DNA from: Rhodosporidiobolus odoratus
Lineage: Eukaryota > Basidiomycota > Microbotryomycetes > Sporidiobolales > Sporidiobolaceae
Direction of reading: 5' to 3'
DNA: 64,000 nt
NCBI GenBank assembly: GCA_034387635.1
Contig: JAOANU010000015.1
Location: 310,001-374,000, forward strand
A program made the translations under genes and the position numbers. The notes beneath the pieces were generated by a model. The model saw nothing but the letters and a program-made list of their open reading frames with translations, did not search any database and was not told where the DNA came from. Below, piece after piece: positions 22,458 to 33,957 of this stretch (the first letter of the stretch is position 1; each line of letters opens with the position of its first letter).

Positions 22458-24378
22458 ATGGCCCGCTCGCCTCCAAATGAGCCAGGCGAATCCGCCGTTT
22501 CGACCCCGGAACAGCTCGCTCGTGGGCAGTACTTGCTTGGCACGGCCATGCTCGTGCTCGTAGTCTTCATGTGGATATCGGTAAGCCCCTAGCCTGTCTC
22601 GCGCGCTCTATCATGGCGATGAGAGGAGGCTTTGCTGACCTTTGCGAACGAGAACAGGCATCATTCCTCATGAACGGTGAGCCACGGTTCTCTTCACAGC
22701 TGGCCAGAGGCAGCAGCCCCTCTGTACTTCAGGCACGGGCGGGTCTATGCTGTCGGTTGTTGTACCGGACCTCGGGAGACTGACTCTTCTTTTTCTTTCC
22801 TTCTTGTCAGTCATGTTCACCGACATGGAGTATGAGTGAGCTTTCCATTCCGACACAGTACGGCCTCCTGATCTGATTAAGCATGTCTTTTTCAGCAAAC
22901 CCTTCCTGGTCACCTATCTCTGCACATCGACGTTTTCTTTTTACCTGATCAAACCGGCATGGCGAGTCTGGAAAGATCGAAGAGCCACGAGAAAGGAGGG
23001 ATTACTGCCAAGGGATGGTCTCGTGCGGCGAGGATCGAAAGACACGCTCCTCTCTACCAAGTGCGTTACCGTCGGCTGCATCCCTCCTGACTGTTCTCAC
23101 GATTTCCCTATCCCTCAGTACGCTTTCCCGATCCCACGCCCTTGCGCAGCGCCGTGACACGGCACGGTCTCATTCTCGCGCTCGCCCGTCTCGTAACGAT
23201 ATGGGGCGGCATCATCCCATCGTTCCTGTCGACCCGCCGCTGACCGTCCCCGAAACGGCTCAGCTCGCCCTCTTGTTTTGCGGACTGTGGTTTTGCGCAA
23301 ATTGGGCGATGAATGCCGCACTTGGATACACCAGTGTCAGTAGCACGACAATCCTGACAAGCATGAGTGGTGAGCTCCTCGTTCCTCCTCTTTGTCCGCC
23401 CATTCAAGTCTTTCCCGCCAAGGCACCTGCTCACTCTGCATATCAGGTCAGGGCTGACTACTTCTAACCATTTGACAGGCTTCTTCACATTGGCTGCCGG
23501 GGCGTGTGCAGGCGTCGAGACCTTCACCGTTGGAAAGTTGCTGAGCGTTATCCTAAGGTGCGTCTTGCCCGCCGGTCTCTTGCTCAGCCTTTCTCATGTT
23601 TCCGGTCATCACAGCGTCGCCGGTGTCGTCATCGTCTCCCTTTCCGACTCCAAATTGCCCACGCCCCCGACATCGCCAGGCGACTCTACTCCCATTCCTA
23701 GCACTGTTTCTCCTTCCTCGACTCCAGCCTACTCGAATCCCCTCCTCGGTGACGCGCTCGCTCTCCTCTCCGCCGTCGCCTATGCCGCCTACGTCCTCCT
23801 CCTCAAAGTCCGCATCCGAAATGAAGACCGCGTCTCGATGACCCTCTTCTTCGGGTTTGTCGGAGCTTGGTGCATCGTCCTTTTCCCACCACTTGGTTGG
23901 TTCCTGCACAAGATCGGAGTCGAGAGGTTTCAGCTACCGCATGGCGGAGCACTCTGGGCGAGCTTGGCTATCAATGCTGGAATCACCTTTGTGCGTCTCT
24001 CTCTCTACCCTTGCCCAGTGTTCTCGTATCCCTGACACCGTCATTCTGTAGGTCTCCGATGCCCTCTACCTCCGCGCCATGCTCCTTACCTCCCCCCTCG
24101 CCGTCACCCTCGGCCTCTCTCTCACCATCCCCCTCGCCATTGCAGGCGACCTGTACCGTTCCGCTCCCGTTTCTTTCGCCTCCCTGTTCGGCGGCGTCCT
24201 CGTCCTCTCTTCTTTCGTTGGGAATGGTGTGCTGGATCTCAAGGAGGCGGAGAAACAGGCAGTGATGTTGACAGAGGACGCTGAGGAAGAGAGGCAGGGA
24301 TTGCTGAGCGATGTAGAAGATCGAGTAAGCAACGGCAGTCGAGAGGAGCGAAGAGCAGGTACCAGTAACGTAGTGTAG
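22458..24378 (+). CDS. SLC35F/YML018C-like transporter of the drug/metabolite superfamily
   Basis: Multi-span membrane protein of about ten helices. Early exons: 22458-22580, 22658-22676 (19 nt), 22811-22835 (25 nt), 22896-23060, then further exons to the stop at 24376-24378. Diagnostic stretches: WISASFLMN at the first helix, NKPFLVTYLCTSTFSFYLIKP-type second helix, ALGYTSVSSTTILTSMSGFF for the EamA core, and TSPLAVTLGLSLTIPLAIAGD in the last repeat. These are typical of SLC35F5 and the yeast vacuolar protein YML018C, whose substrates are poorly known. An insert of Pro/Ser/Thr residues splits the two EamA halves. The acidic C-terminal tail (QAVMLTEDAEEERQGLL) is probably cytosolic. Vacuole or Golgi location is inferred from relatives. 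Confidence 0.9.
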
Positions 24379-24609
24379 TGCAGTGTAGCCTAGTGCAGAG
24401 TGTACTCCTGACCGTATCAAAACTATGCATCATCGTCCTTCCGGAGACTCGCATGACTTGCTCTGGATTTCCGGCAAGAAGAGACGTGAGCGGTGAATTA
24501 GGCGACGGGACGAGCCCTAGTGCAGGTGATCTGACCTGCGGAGCGCGAAGGAAGCTAGAGGGATCAAGACAACCAGGTGAGCTTCGCCGGGAAGGGCAGG
24601 AAGAGGTCG

Positions 24610-24900
24610 TCAAAACGTACTAAGGGGGTCACCGTATCCAGCGTCAGTGATATAGGGGACGATGATGGCGATGATAGAAGGAGGTAGGAGGTCAGTCTGA
24701 GCAAGCAGAAGAAGTGGGAGGAAGGTGCGGACAAAGTTGTTGAGCCAGAAGTTGGACGCGGTGGCGAGGGACACGCACAGCGGCGCGCTCTTGAGAGGTA
24801 ACTGCTCGGTAGGGCAAACCCAACTCAGTGGGCCCGTAAACCGGAACGCTGCTCCCGCAACGAGCCAGGTAAAAAGGAAGAACATGCTCCGAAGCAACAC
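24610..24900 (-). pseudogene. Decayed fragment of a sugar transporter
   Basis: On the minus strand reads GPLSWVCPTEQLPLKSAPLC, VSLATASNFWLNNF, then IIAIIVPYITDAGYGDPLST, matching helices 10-11 of the intact transporter just downstream (GPLGWVVAAEQFPLEIAPLC, VSLATASNW, NNFIIAIIVPYITDAGYGN). DNA similarity extends a little beyond. The insert between NNF and IIA is placed some 10 nt later than the intron in the intact gene. Flanking N- and C-terminal parts are not recognisable, so it cannot make a transporter. Confidence 0.8.
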
Positions 24901-26234
24901 TCAGCTGCGACCACATGTCGAGCATCAGCACTGCCGTCGCCCCGTTGCTTCGAGTATGAATCACCGGGCCACCCAGAGTGGACAAGGACACATTAGCAAC
25001 CGCAGAACGATCAGCAGAAGCCGGAAAAGATGACCTTCTCAAACCGGTGTCTGGTGAACATGGCTCTTTGCGCTGCCATTCGAGATCGAAAAGCACTGAC
25101 AGAAGCCCATTCAGGCTCAGATAGTGGTACCAAGTATGGCATCAATGTGTAAGGGTCACTGATGTCACGTGTGCTCCGTCCTTGAGCGTGCTTCAACTGT
25201 CGCTTCGTAAGCCGACCCCACCTCAGTATCATGACAGGAGCCCTACGAGAGCTGCATGTGGTGCTGGAGCGGATCTAGAGAAGACAGGGGAAAGAGCAAC
25301 GAGAAGTACCTGTGGTCAGTCAGGGAGAAGAAGAGACCGGAAAAAAGGCTCGGAGGCGGTTCCCCTTCCATCTCGACAGATCCCTTTCCTCCGTGCACCA
25401 TTTGGCCTTGACAAACACTTTGTCACGTTAATCAGGCCTCCCGACTATAATCGGCGAAAATCAATGGTGAGCAATCGCAACAAGAAGCTGACTTGAGAAG
25501 GCCATTCTGCCACCCTCGTTTTCGCTCCAAGGCAGACACTAGCGATGGGCTCCAAGGTGCAGCAGCACTGTCATCTCACACCGCTGACAGGCGCGCCGAA
25601 CGGGACGACATTTTCTGTTTGTATGTTTGTAGGCCACCCCGGGCTTTTCTCAGCGCGTGGGCTTGACAGCGAAAGAGCTTCACACTTGCCTGCCACGGAC
25701 AGACGCAAAGGTACAGATACAGAAGATACGTACACCCCTACGCCCTCTCTATCCACCGGAAGGCATCATAAGAGCAGAGAAACTCATGCGTGGATGAAAA
25801 GCTTCCGCGCATGCCTGGCGAGTCTCGACAGACTCCCCTAGTGGCGTACGTCCTCACTAGCGAACGAGGAAGGGGACAGAGTCATGGCTTTGGGGACTAT
25901 CCTGAATCAGTGTCCTAGCAGTTCTCCGCTTCTGTCTGATTCCACGTTTTATTTCTGGCAACTCGGGGTCTCCGACTCCTGAAGGCGTTGAATCAGTTTG
26001 CTAAGAGCAGAGTCTATGCATTGGTAAGTCTACGAATGGTGAGGATCTACGAGTCAATGTACGGAGAGAATCAATCTAAAAGAAGGAAGGTTGGCATCTG
26101 ATGACGAACAACAAACAAGGGAATTCAGGTGTTTCTGTTGCTTTTCTGACGAAAGCAAGTCCGACATGCCGGACGAGGGACCATCAGGAATCGAGGAAAG
26201 TGCGAAATGGGAACCATGAGAAGAGACCACCCAA
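24901..26234. other. Stretch without a gene downstream of the sugar transporter
   Basis: No coding unit supported. The first few hundred bases may hold more decayed transporter sequence, but I could not align it by eye. The last 150-200 bases should be the 3' UTR of the sugar transporter. Confidence 0.4.
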
Positions 26235-28845
26235 CTAGACCTCGTCGTCGTCATTGAGGTTGCGCTTGGCGGGAGCAACCTCGTGGTGCGAGGCAGACGA
26301 GGCGAGCTTAAGGCGCTTGGCCTCATCAGTAGGCGCGTTCCTAGCGGTGACACCGCCATACGGCTCCCAGCTGGCGGAACGCCAGGCAGGCACACCAGAG
26401 ATGTAGAGCTCGTCGACCTACAGAAATTACGAACAGTGAGTACAGAGCACAAGAAGGCGGCAGAGCAAATGCAGAATCGTAAAGAGAGGGAGGAAGACGC
26501 ACCTGAACGAGGGAAAGACCCTTGGTCTCCGGCAGGAAGAAGAAGACGTAGGTGGTGAAGAGAGCGATGGTACCGGCCCAGATGAAGGTGATTTTACCTG
26601 TGGGGGGCGAAGGGAGATAAAGGGAAGAGGAAAGAACCAGGTCAGCTTTGGGTGAAAGGGCAGGAAGGGGTTGTCCAAACGTACTCTGGAGGTTACCGTA
26701 TCCAGCGTCGGTGATGTAGGGGACGATGATGGCGATGATAAAGTTGTTCTGAGGCGAAGAGCAGAGTCAGAATGGGCTGGAGGCAGAAGGAAAACCGAAG
26801 CGACGCACCAGCCAGTTGGAGGCGGTTGCCAGCGAAACGCAGAGGGGCGCAATTTCGAGCGGGAATTGCTCAGCGGCAACTACCCACCCGAGGGGCCCCC
26901 ACGAACTGGCGAAACTGCGGATGTGGAAAGAGTGGGAAAATGGTAGAGAAAGAAAGAAGACACAAAAAGTCAATTATCCAGCCACTGAAAGGCTGGCACG
27001 GTCCGGCGTACCCGAAGATGAACCAGCACGAGGCAAAGATGAGAGCCTTGCCAGCGGCGGGGTCGTTGGGCTTAGCAGTCGAGACAGCGCCGGCGATAAT
27101 TTGACCTGCAGGCCGAAAAGTGGGTCAGCAAGTCGACAAACCTGAGCCTAACGGCATACTACCGCCACACGGAAAGCACGTACCGGAGAACATGATTGCG
27201 GAACCGATGAAGAGGATGGTACGCCTGCCAGCGATGTCGACAGCGAAGAGACCGGGGAAGGTACCGATGACGTTGACGCCGGAGAGAATGAGCTGGGTCT
27301 GGAAAGAGTCCTTGATACCAGACGAGGCGAAGAACTTGGTACCGTAGGAGAAGAAGAAGCTGTGGGAGACGAAGTGGCAATGCAGGGAGCGATTGCGAAA
27401 AAGTCAGTTTCAGCATGCTCGACAAGGATGACATGATGCCGTACTTGACACCGGTCCATTGCTGCACAGTGACAGATAACGCGTCAGCGCAAGGGACGAC
27501 GGAGGCGGCGAGAATTCTCGAGACGTACCTGACCCATCTGAATGAGGATACCGTTCATGGTGCGGAGCAACATCCGGTCCTTAGTGCGGAAGCAGTCGAG
27601 GTAAGTCGAGTCGGCAGCGAGCTGCTCATCCTCGACACCCTTCTTGATGACATCAAGCTCGGCAAGAAGTTCAGGGTCCTCAGCGTCAAGGCCACGGAGC
27701 TTGGCGAGGTTGAGGCGGGCACGGTCGACGTTGCCGCGCTGGACGTAGTAGCGAGGGGACTCGGGGGCAAAGGCGGTACCGACGGCGACGAGGAACGCCC
27801 AGATGAGCTGGAGAGCAATGGGGAAGCGCCACGAGAAGGCGTCGTCGCGGTTGTGCAGGCTTAAAGGTGAGAAAGGCGTCAGGACAATGTCACGAGTCTC
27901 GGTGCCGAACTGCAGTCTGCCGCGACGGACGAGACGGGCAGGTCTGAACTGTCGAGGAGAAAAGGGAAGACTGCAGAATGAAGGGGCATAAGACGAGAAC
28001 TCACTTGTAGTTTACAGCGTTGGCAAGGAAGATACCGACCGTCGCCATGAGCTGGTAGGTACCGGTAATGAGACCACGGAGGTGCTTGGGCGAGCACTCC
28101 GCCTGGTAGAGGGGGGCGAGGAGAGAGAGACTGCCAACACCCCAACCGGTGATGAACCTTCCGGCAACCATCTGTCCCCACTCACGCTGGGAGGACGTCT
28201 CGACGGCGACACCGACCATGTAGATAAAGAGGGAGAAGAGGAAAGCCAACTTGATGCCGGTACGCTTGCTGGCTTGTCCAATCATGAGGGCACCGAACAG
28301 AGCGCCGAGGGACATAAAGGCAGTGATGAGGGACTGGCGGGTCGAGGGTACAGAGAAACCGGTCGCAGAGGTAGGATCCGGTTCACCGAAGCGGCGCTGG
28401 ACTGCAGAGGTACATGACCAAGTTAGCGGCGGCAAACACAAGGTGAACGGACGAGACAGCGCACAATCGCCAGTCTGGACGACACCCGCGATGACACCCT
28501 GCTCCCATCTGTCCGTAGAGAATTTCGCAAAGACAAGTGAAGGCGAAAGCAAGATCAGCGCGTGATCGGTTGCGGACCGAATATAGAGGTGCAAACGTAC
28601 CCGAAGAGGAGACCAGCAAGCGACTGGAAGAGACAGAGGGCGACGACGAAGACGGGCGCGCGGTCCTTGGACGGAACGCCCGCAGAGTCTTCATCCTGGA
28701 CATGGTAGATGGAGGCGGCGCGCGAAGGCGGCTGGGTAGCGAGACCGTTCTTCCTGACGGAGGCGGCACGGCTGGGTGTTTGTGACCCAGCAAGGGTGGT
28801 GGTCTTGGAACCTGTGTGGAAGTCGTCCGCCTTTTCGGTCGACAT
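26235..28845 (-). CDS. Sugar transporter, major facilitator superfamily
   Basis: Twelve-span proton or facilitated hexose/sugar porter at the plasma membrane. Signature pieces: LCLFQSLAGLLFGYDTGVIAG-type first helix, GRFITGWGVGSLSLLAPLYQ (motif after helix 4), APESPRYYVQRG (PESPR motif), QQWTGV in helix 7, GPLGWVVAAEQFPLEIAP in helix 10, and FFLPETKGLSLVQVDELY after helix 12 (PETKG motif). Many introns, several with acceptors easily seen (for example exon joins near 28010, 27850, 27360, 26760). Start Met at 28845. The N-terminal cytosolic tail carries two SRAAS repeats in RxxS context, possible phosphorylation sites. The C-terminal tail ends NLNDDDEV. A decayed relative lies about 1.4 kb beyond its 3' end. 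Substrate cannot be assigned. Confidence 0.93.
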
Positions 28846-29364
28846 GTTCAGCGATGCAGCAAGAAGGTGAGCGGGACGAAGGAGAAAGGAGGAGCACCCA
28901 ACAAACCCCGGTGGCCATCCCACACGTCGCCCAGTCCAAGCCCAGTCTGTGCTCGTGATCCGATGGATCCGCGCAAGCTGTCGATTCTCCAGGTACTCCG
29001 CAAAGCGGGCTGGTCGAGGAGAAGTTGCCCCAACCCAGCCCCGGCTTGTTCTTGACCTTCTCAACTCGGTCTGCACTTCTCCGACTGCGTCGGAAATCGC
29101 TCGGAAGGTTCTGCTCTCGCTCATCAGCGCTCAGCGGGACGACTGTAGCTGACACGGCTGCTGAGACCTATGTCAGGCCTGCGGGGAAGATGCGAGCACC
29201 CACAGCAAGGCTGTAAGATGTTCACAGAGAGCGGACGAGGGCAGGATAGGGGGGCCTGGGCAAGGCCTCAGCGAGTCTGGACTTCTCGGTCCCAAGCTTC
29301 AGGCGGAGGTGGAGGCGAAGTTTTACTAAACTGGCCGCCCTGTCCAAGCCCTGTCATCAGTCGC
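28846..29364. other. Divergent intergenic region, sugar transporter / NARS2
   Basis: No gene seen. It should contain both promoters. An antisense-free open stretch at 28555-29124 only extends the transporter frame upstream without protein-like content. Confidence 0.45.
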
Positions 29365-31172
29365 ATGCACTCATGGGTCCCTATGACACCTCGCCCAATC
29401 GCCTTACTGCGTCAGAGCGCATCAGCAGCATCGAGACGCCTTCATACCACCGCCTGGGTTGCTACCCAGCTCCCTACGACCGTTGCGGATTCTCTAAGCA
29501 CCTTCGACCCCTCCTCCGCTTCGACAGCTGCTTCCTCGACTCTGAACTGCTGGATCCGGTCCGTCAGGCGACAAAAGAATGTATCATTCGCTGTAGTGAG
29601 CGACGGAACTTCGTCTGGTGGAGTGCAGGTTGTACTGCCAAAGGGCGTAGGGGAGAAGTGCGCTGTCTCCTCGTCTCATGTGCAGATCTCTGTTGATCAG
29701 GCTTGTCATGCAGTCTCACGATCGGTTGTGCTGCTAAGTTCAAGGGCAGGTGGCTGGCTACCCCTGGGCGAGCTCACGAGCAGGAGTTCCGGGCGGATGA
29801 GGTAGAACTCTTGGGCGACAGCGATGCGGCTGTACGTCTTGTCACTCGGTGGTAGCTTGCAAGGCTAATCTTTCGCTCCGGCAGAGCTACCCTATGCCCA
29901 ACACCAAGCAGGGTATCCCTCAGCCTTTGATGAGGAAGAACGCTCACTTGAGAGCAAGGAAAGAAACAGCGGCGGCGCTGTTGCGGTTGCGCAGCGAGAT
30001 GAACTGGGCAATGGCGAAGCACTTCCGGGTATGTCGGTGTTCATATCTAGGCCATAGCTCTTCGCTGACATGCGTTACCGCAGGATCGAAGTTTCGCCCG
30101 CGTCGAGCTCCCCCTCATCACCTCTTCCGACTGCGAGGGTGCCGGCGAGGTGTTCCGCGTCGTCGAGGCCACTCCGACAGCCCCTCCTTCAGCAGCCACC
30201 GCCACCGCCACCGCCTTACCTCTCTCCGCATCCGACTCTTCACCATCTGCTGCCCCACCTGCTCCCGCCCGCTATCTCTCCGTTTCGACCCAGCTTCATC
30301 TCGAAGCCATCACATCTTCTCTGCCTCGAGCCTACACCCTTGCGCCCTGTTTCCGCGCCGAAAAATCCGATACCGCCCGACATCTTCAGGAGTTCTGGAT
30401 GCTCGAAGCCGAGGTTGCGTTCCTTGACGCCAATCCTTCCATAGCGTTGGAGCAAGTGATGTCAGTTGCAGAGGATGCTGTGCGGTCCATTGCGGCGCAT
30501 GTTCGCACTCGACCCGATTTTGAGCGGTTCTTCGCGGTGCAGCATCCGGATTTGGCGGAACGCGTAAAGGGGCTACTTCAGCCGGAGAGGTGGGCGCGAA
30601 TGACGTACAGTCGCGCGGTGGATCTTCTGCAGGAGCATGTCGCGAAGTATCCGGACGCCTTCGTTTTCCCTCCATCCTGGGAAGCTGGATTGCAGACGGA
30701 ACACGAACGGTGGTTAGCGGAGGAGCATGTCAAGGGTCCGCTTTTCGTGACCGACTATCCGACATCCATCAAGCCGTTCTACATGCTCCCGAACGAACCA
30801 GCGCCGCCGTCCCCCGCTTTGGATCTTTCACCATCTTCTCCGTCTACAATATCTACCATGTCCCCGTCATCACCCCGGTCTTCTCCCTGTCGGCAAACTA
30901 CCTCCTGCTTCGACCTCCTCGTCCCTCAGCTTGGCGAGCTCGCAGGCGGATCTCTTCGCGAACACCGCGCGTCGAAATTGGTCGAAGCGATGGAAGCTCA
31001 CAACCTCAATCCCGAGGCCTACGACTGGTACCTCGATCTGCGGCGTTACGGTACGACGAGGCATGGCGGCTTTGGGATGGGCTGGGAAAGGCTAGTGGGA
31101 CTGTTGACGGGAGAAACGAACGTGAGGGAGTGCATCGCGTTCCCGAGGGCCGCGGAAGGTAGCAGGTTCTAG
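29365..31172 (+). CDS. SLM5: Mitochondrial asparaginyl-tRNA synthetase
   Basis: Class II aminoacyl-tRNA synthetase charging mitochondrial tRNA-Asn. Starts MHSWVPMTPRPIALLRQSAS (Met at 29365 or 29383) with a basic presequence. The N-terminal OB-fold follows, with a likely short intron (about 29677-29720) joining to SLTIGCAAKFKGRWLATPGR. Then the linker LLGDSDAA, an intron, and the class II core: MPNTKQGIPQPLMRKNAHLR, RSEMNWAMAKHFR, motif 2 around CFRAEKSDTARHLQEFWMLE, and motif 3 GGFGMGWERLVGLLTG near the end. The FWMLEAE and YLDLRRYG segments favour AsnRS over AspRS. Two low-complexity insertions (Thr/Ala/Ser-rich near 30180; Ser/Pro-rich near 30830) are species-style embellishments. Confidence 0.9.
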
Positions 31173-31643
31173 TGATCAACAGCGACAGTCGTGCAAGCAC
31201 CATGCTGCGCACTGCGGCTTTCGAGAGATTGTACACTCGACCACCGAGTGGTATCATGGAAGCGAACAGGTCGAGGAAAACTCGACTCGCTTTTCTGCTT
31301 ATTTGCTCGCTCGGAGATTTTCCTCCGCTGCTGCATACTGGTCCGACCATAGGTATCATATGCCCCGCTTTGAGCTTTGGTGTCGCGAAGAAGCCGTGGT
31401 CAGTACTCGAGGGGGAAACAGTCGCGTCGAGGCACCCGGGAAAATTCAAGGGACTTGTTGAATCGAATCGGCTCACTTCCTCTCTTCCCTCTCTCACGTC
31501 TTATCTCCTCAATCTCGCTTGGCTCTGGCTTGTTCATTCGTGTTATACCTTCCACACCACCGATTATATCGCAGTCTACCTGTACGCGCTACCACAACCC
31601 TCTCTTCCCATCTCCACATCGCTCTCCTCAACTTCCTCAAACT
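31173..31643. other. Intergenic region before ERG13
   Basis: No gene seen. It contains the 3' end of the tRNA synthetase gene and the ERG13 promoter with pyrimidine-rich tracts just before the start (31600-31640). Confidence 0.5.
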
Positions 31644-33573
31644 ATGTCTCCTGCTCCTGCCTCGCGCTTCCAGCCTTTCACTCCCAACCCTCAGGAAAGG
31701 CCCCAGAACGTTGGTGTCCGTGAGTGTCCTGCAATTTCTACCAAGCCAAAACGAAGCTGATCTGCGGTGCTCCTCCCCCAACCGCTCCGCCGGACGAGAC
31801 AGACGGCATCGACCTCTACTTTCCCCTTCGTTGCATTGACGAAGCCGACCTCGAACGCTTCGATGGTGTCGCCGCCGGCAAGTACACTATCGGCCTCGGA
31901 GCTGAGAAGATGGCCTTCTGCGACGACCGCGAAGACATCAACTCTTTCCTTCTCACTGGTACGCTTCCTGATCTCCCTCACGTTTCTTCCATGGCCATTG
32001 GACTTAGATTGGCTGGGAATTGGAGTTAGGGAGGTCAATAGGAGACGAGGGCCAAGTCTCCGTTGCAGCGGAGTGCGAGTGGTCGAGGAGGACCGACCAC
32101 AGAAAACGCGGTGCACGAAAGGTTTGCAGGCAAGAAAAGTATACTGATCAACCTGCCACACAGTGACCAAGTCCCTCCTCGACAAGTACCAGATTCCTCC
32201 TGCGTCGATTGGCCGCATCGACGTCGGTACCGAAACTCTCATTGACAAGTCCAAGTCCGTCAAGACGCTCTTGATGGACCTCTTCCCCGGCAACACCGAC
32301 ATCGAGGGTATCGACAGCAAGAACGCTTGCTACGGTGGAACGGCCGCGCTCTTCAACGCGTGCAACTGGATCGAGTCGAGCTCGTGGGATGGTCGCTACG
32401 CTCTTGTCGTTGCCGGTGACATTGCCATCTACGCCGAAGGTGGTGCTCGTCCCGTCGGTGGTGCCGGTGCTTGCGCCATGCTCATTGGTCCGGACGCGCC
32501 CCTTGTCCTCGAGCGTGCGTTCTTCTATCTTTTCCCCATCCATACTATGTGACTGACTTCGCATCTGTAGCGGTCCACGGCACGCACATGGCCAACGTCT
32601 ACGATTTCTACAAGCCGCACCTTTCCTCCGAATACCCCGAAGTCGACGGCCCTCTTACCCAGACTTGCTACCCGAACGCCCTCGAGCAGTCCTACGACCA
32701 CTTCCGCCGCAAGGAGTCCAAGCGTCTCGGCAATGCCAACGGGGACCTCAAGGACGTCTCCATCGGTAGCTTCGACTACTTCTGCTTCCACTCCCCGTAC
32801 GGCAAGCTTGTCCAGAAGGGTTTCGCGCGCCTGGTCCGTTCTGCTTTTTGACTCTCTCTCACCGTGCACAACTGACAGTCTGCCTCGCAGATGTACAACG
32901 ACTACCTTTCCAACCCTACCGACGAGCGTTTCGCTTCCGTTCCTTCCCACATCTTCGACCTCGAGCGCTCTTCGACCCTTCTCAACAAAGAGGTCGAGAA
33001 GACCTTCACCGCCCTTTCCTCCGCCGACTTCAAGGCCAAGGTCGGCCCGTCCACCCTCACCTCGAAGAACCTCGGCAACCTTTACACCGGCTCTCTCTAC
33101 GCTGCCTTCGCCTCCCTTCTCGACACCTGCGACTCGGAAACCCTCAAGGGCAAGCGCATTGCCATGTACTCGTACGGCTCTGGTCTCGCTGCGTCCTTCT
33201 TCTCGATCCGTGTCAAGGGCGACACTGCCGAGATTCAACAGAAGCTCCAGCTCAAGCAGCGAGTGGAGAAGAACCAGGTCAGGAGTTGCGAGGAGTTCAT
33301 CGAAGCCCTCAAGGTTCGTTCATTTTCTGCTTCCCTCTCCCGGCTCTGCTCACGTCCCTCATCTGCTCACGTCCCTCATCTGCTTGGCAGCTCCGGGAAG
33401 ACAAGCACAACATTTCCGACTACACTCCTTCCGGCAAGGTCGAGGACGTCCCCCTTGGCGCCTTCTACCTCCACCACTGCGACAGCAAGCACCGTCGCGT
33501 GTATAAGGTTCGCGGCGAGGAGGACGTCGAGGTTATCGAGAAGACCAACGGCAACGGCCCTCACATCGCCTAA
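31644..33573 (+). CDS. ERG13: Hydroxymethylglutaryl-CoA synthase
   Basis: Condenses acetyl-CoA with acetoacetyl-CoA to HMG-CoA, the entry to the mevalonate pathway for sterols and, in red yeasts, carotenoids. Six exons join in phase: 31644-31719, 31803-31958, 32164-32514, 32571-32833, 32891-33313, 33391-33573. Visible family features: RPQNVGV then [17 protein letters not shown]; the general acid Glu in [15 protein letters not shown]; the nucleophile Cys in [14 protein letters not shown]; the catalytic His in [20 protein letters not shown]; and a late [15 protein letters not shown] segment. Length (about 480 aa) is normal. No targeting presequence, as expected for the cytosolic enzyme. Confidence 0.97.
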
Positions 33574-33957
33574 ACAGTCAAAGACAGCTTCCGATGGGCG
33601 CAGGGGAGAAGGGGAAGTAGGTTGAGGGATACCGGATCGTATTAGAGCGTTCTTTCAGCAGAGCTACGTCAGCGCGCATTACTTGGGTTGTCGGGCAGTT
33701 TCTCATCTCAGTTAGTTAGACCATGGAGGTTGGTACTCTTTTTTCCTTTTACAGTTTTCTATTCTCCTTCTCCCTCTCGTTATATCAGTCCCCAGCCTGA
33801 GCAGTCCTCGACAGTAGAGCATTCGAGTGCTTGCAGTGCAAGATCCGACCGTAGATACCCTAGTCTTCGCACGCCGCACGAGTGAATCTTTGTCGAGAGC
33901 GGCTTCGCTTTCGCAGCTTCGGTTCCTGCGACTCCTGGCTTTACGCTTGAAGGCAGT
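33574..33957. other. Intergenic region ERG13 / PMT4
   Basis: No gene seen; 3' UTR of ERG13 and promoter of PMT4, with a T/C-rich tract at 33735-33785. Confidence 0.5.

Noticed and set aside
21866..22570. A 234-codon minus-strand open frame
   Set aside because: Antisense to the promoter and first exon of the SLC35F-like gene, with no domain-like content.
15024..24378. A possible functional cluster or novel system formed by neighbouring genes
   Set aside because: Neighbours have unrelated housekeeping roles and mixed strands; nothing resembles a defence, toxin-antitoxin or biosynthetic cluster.
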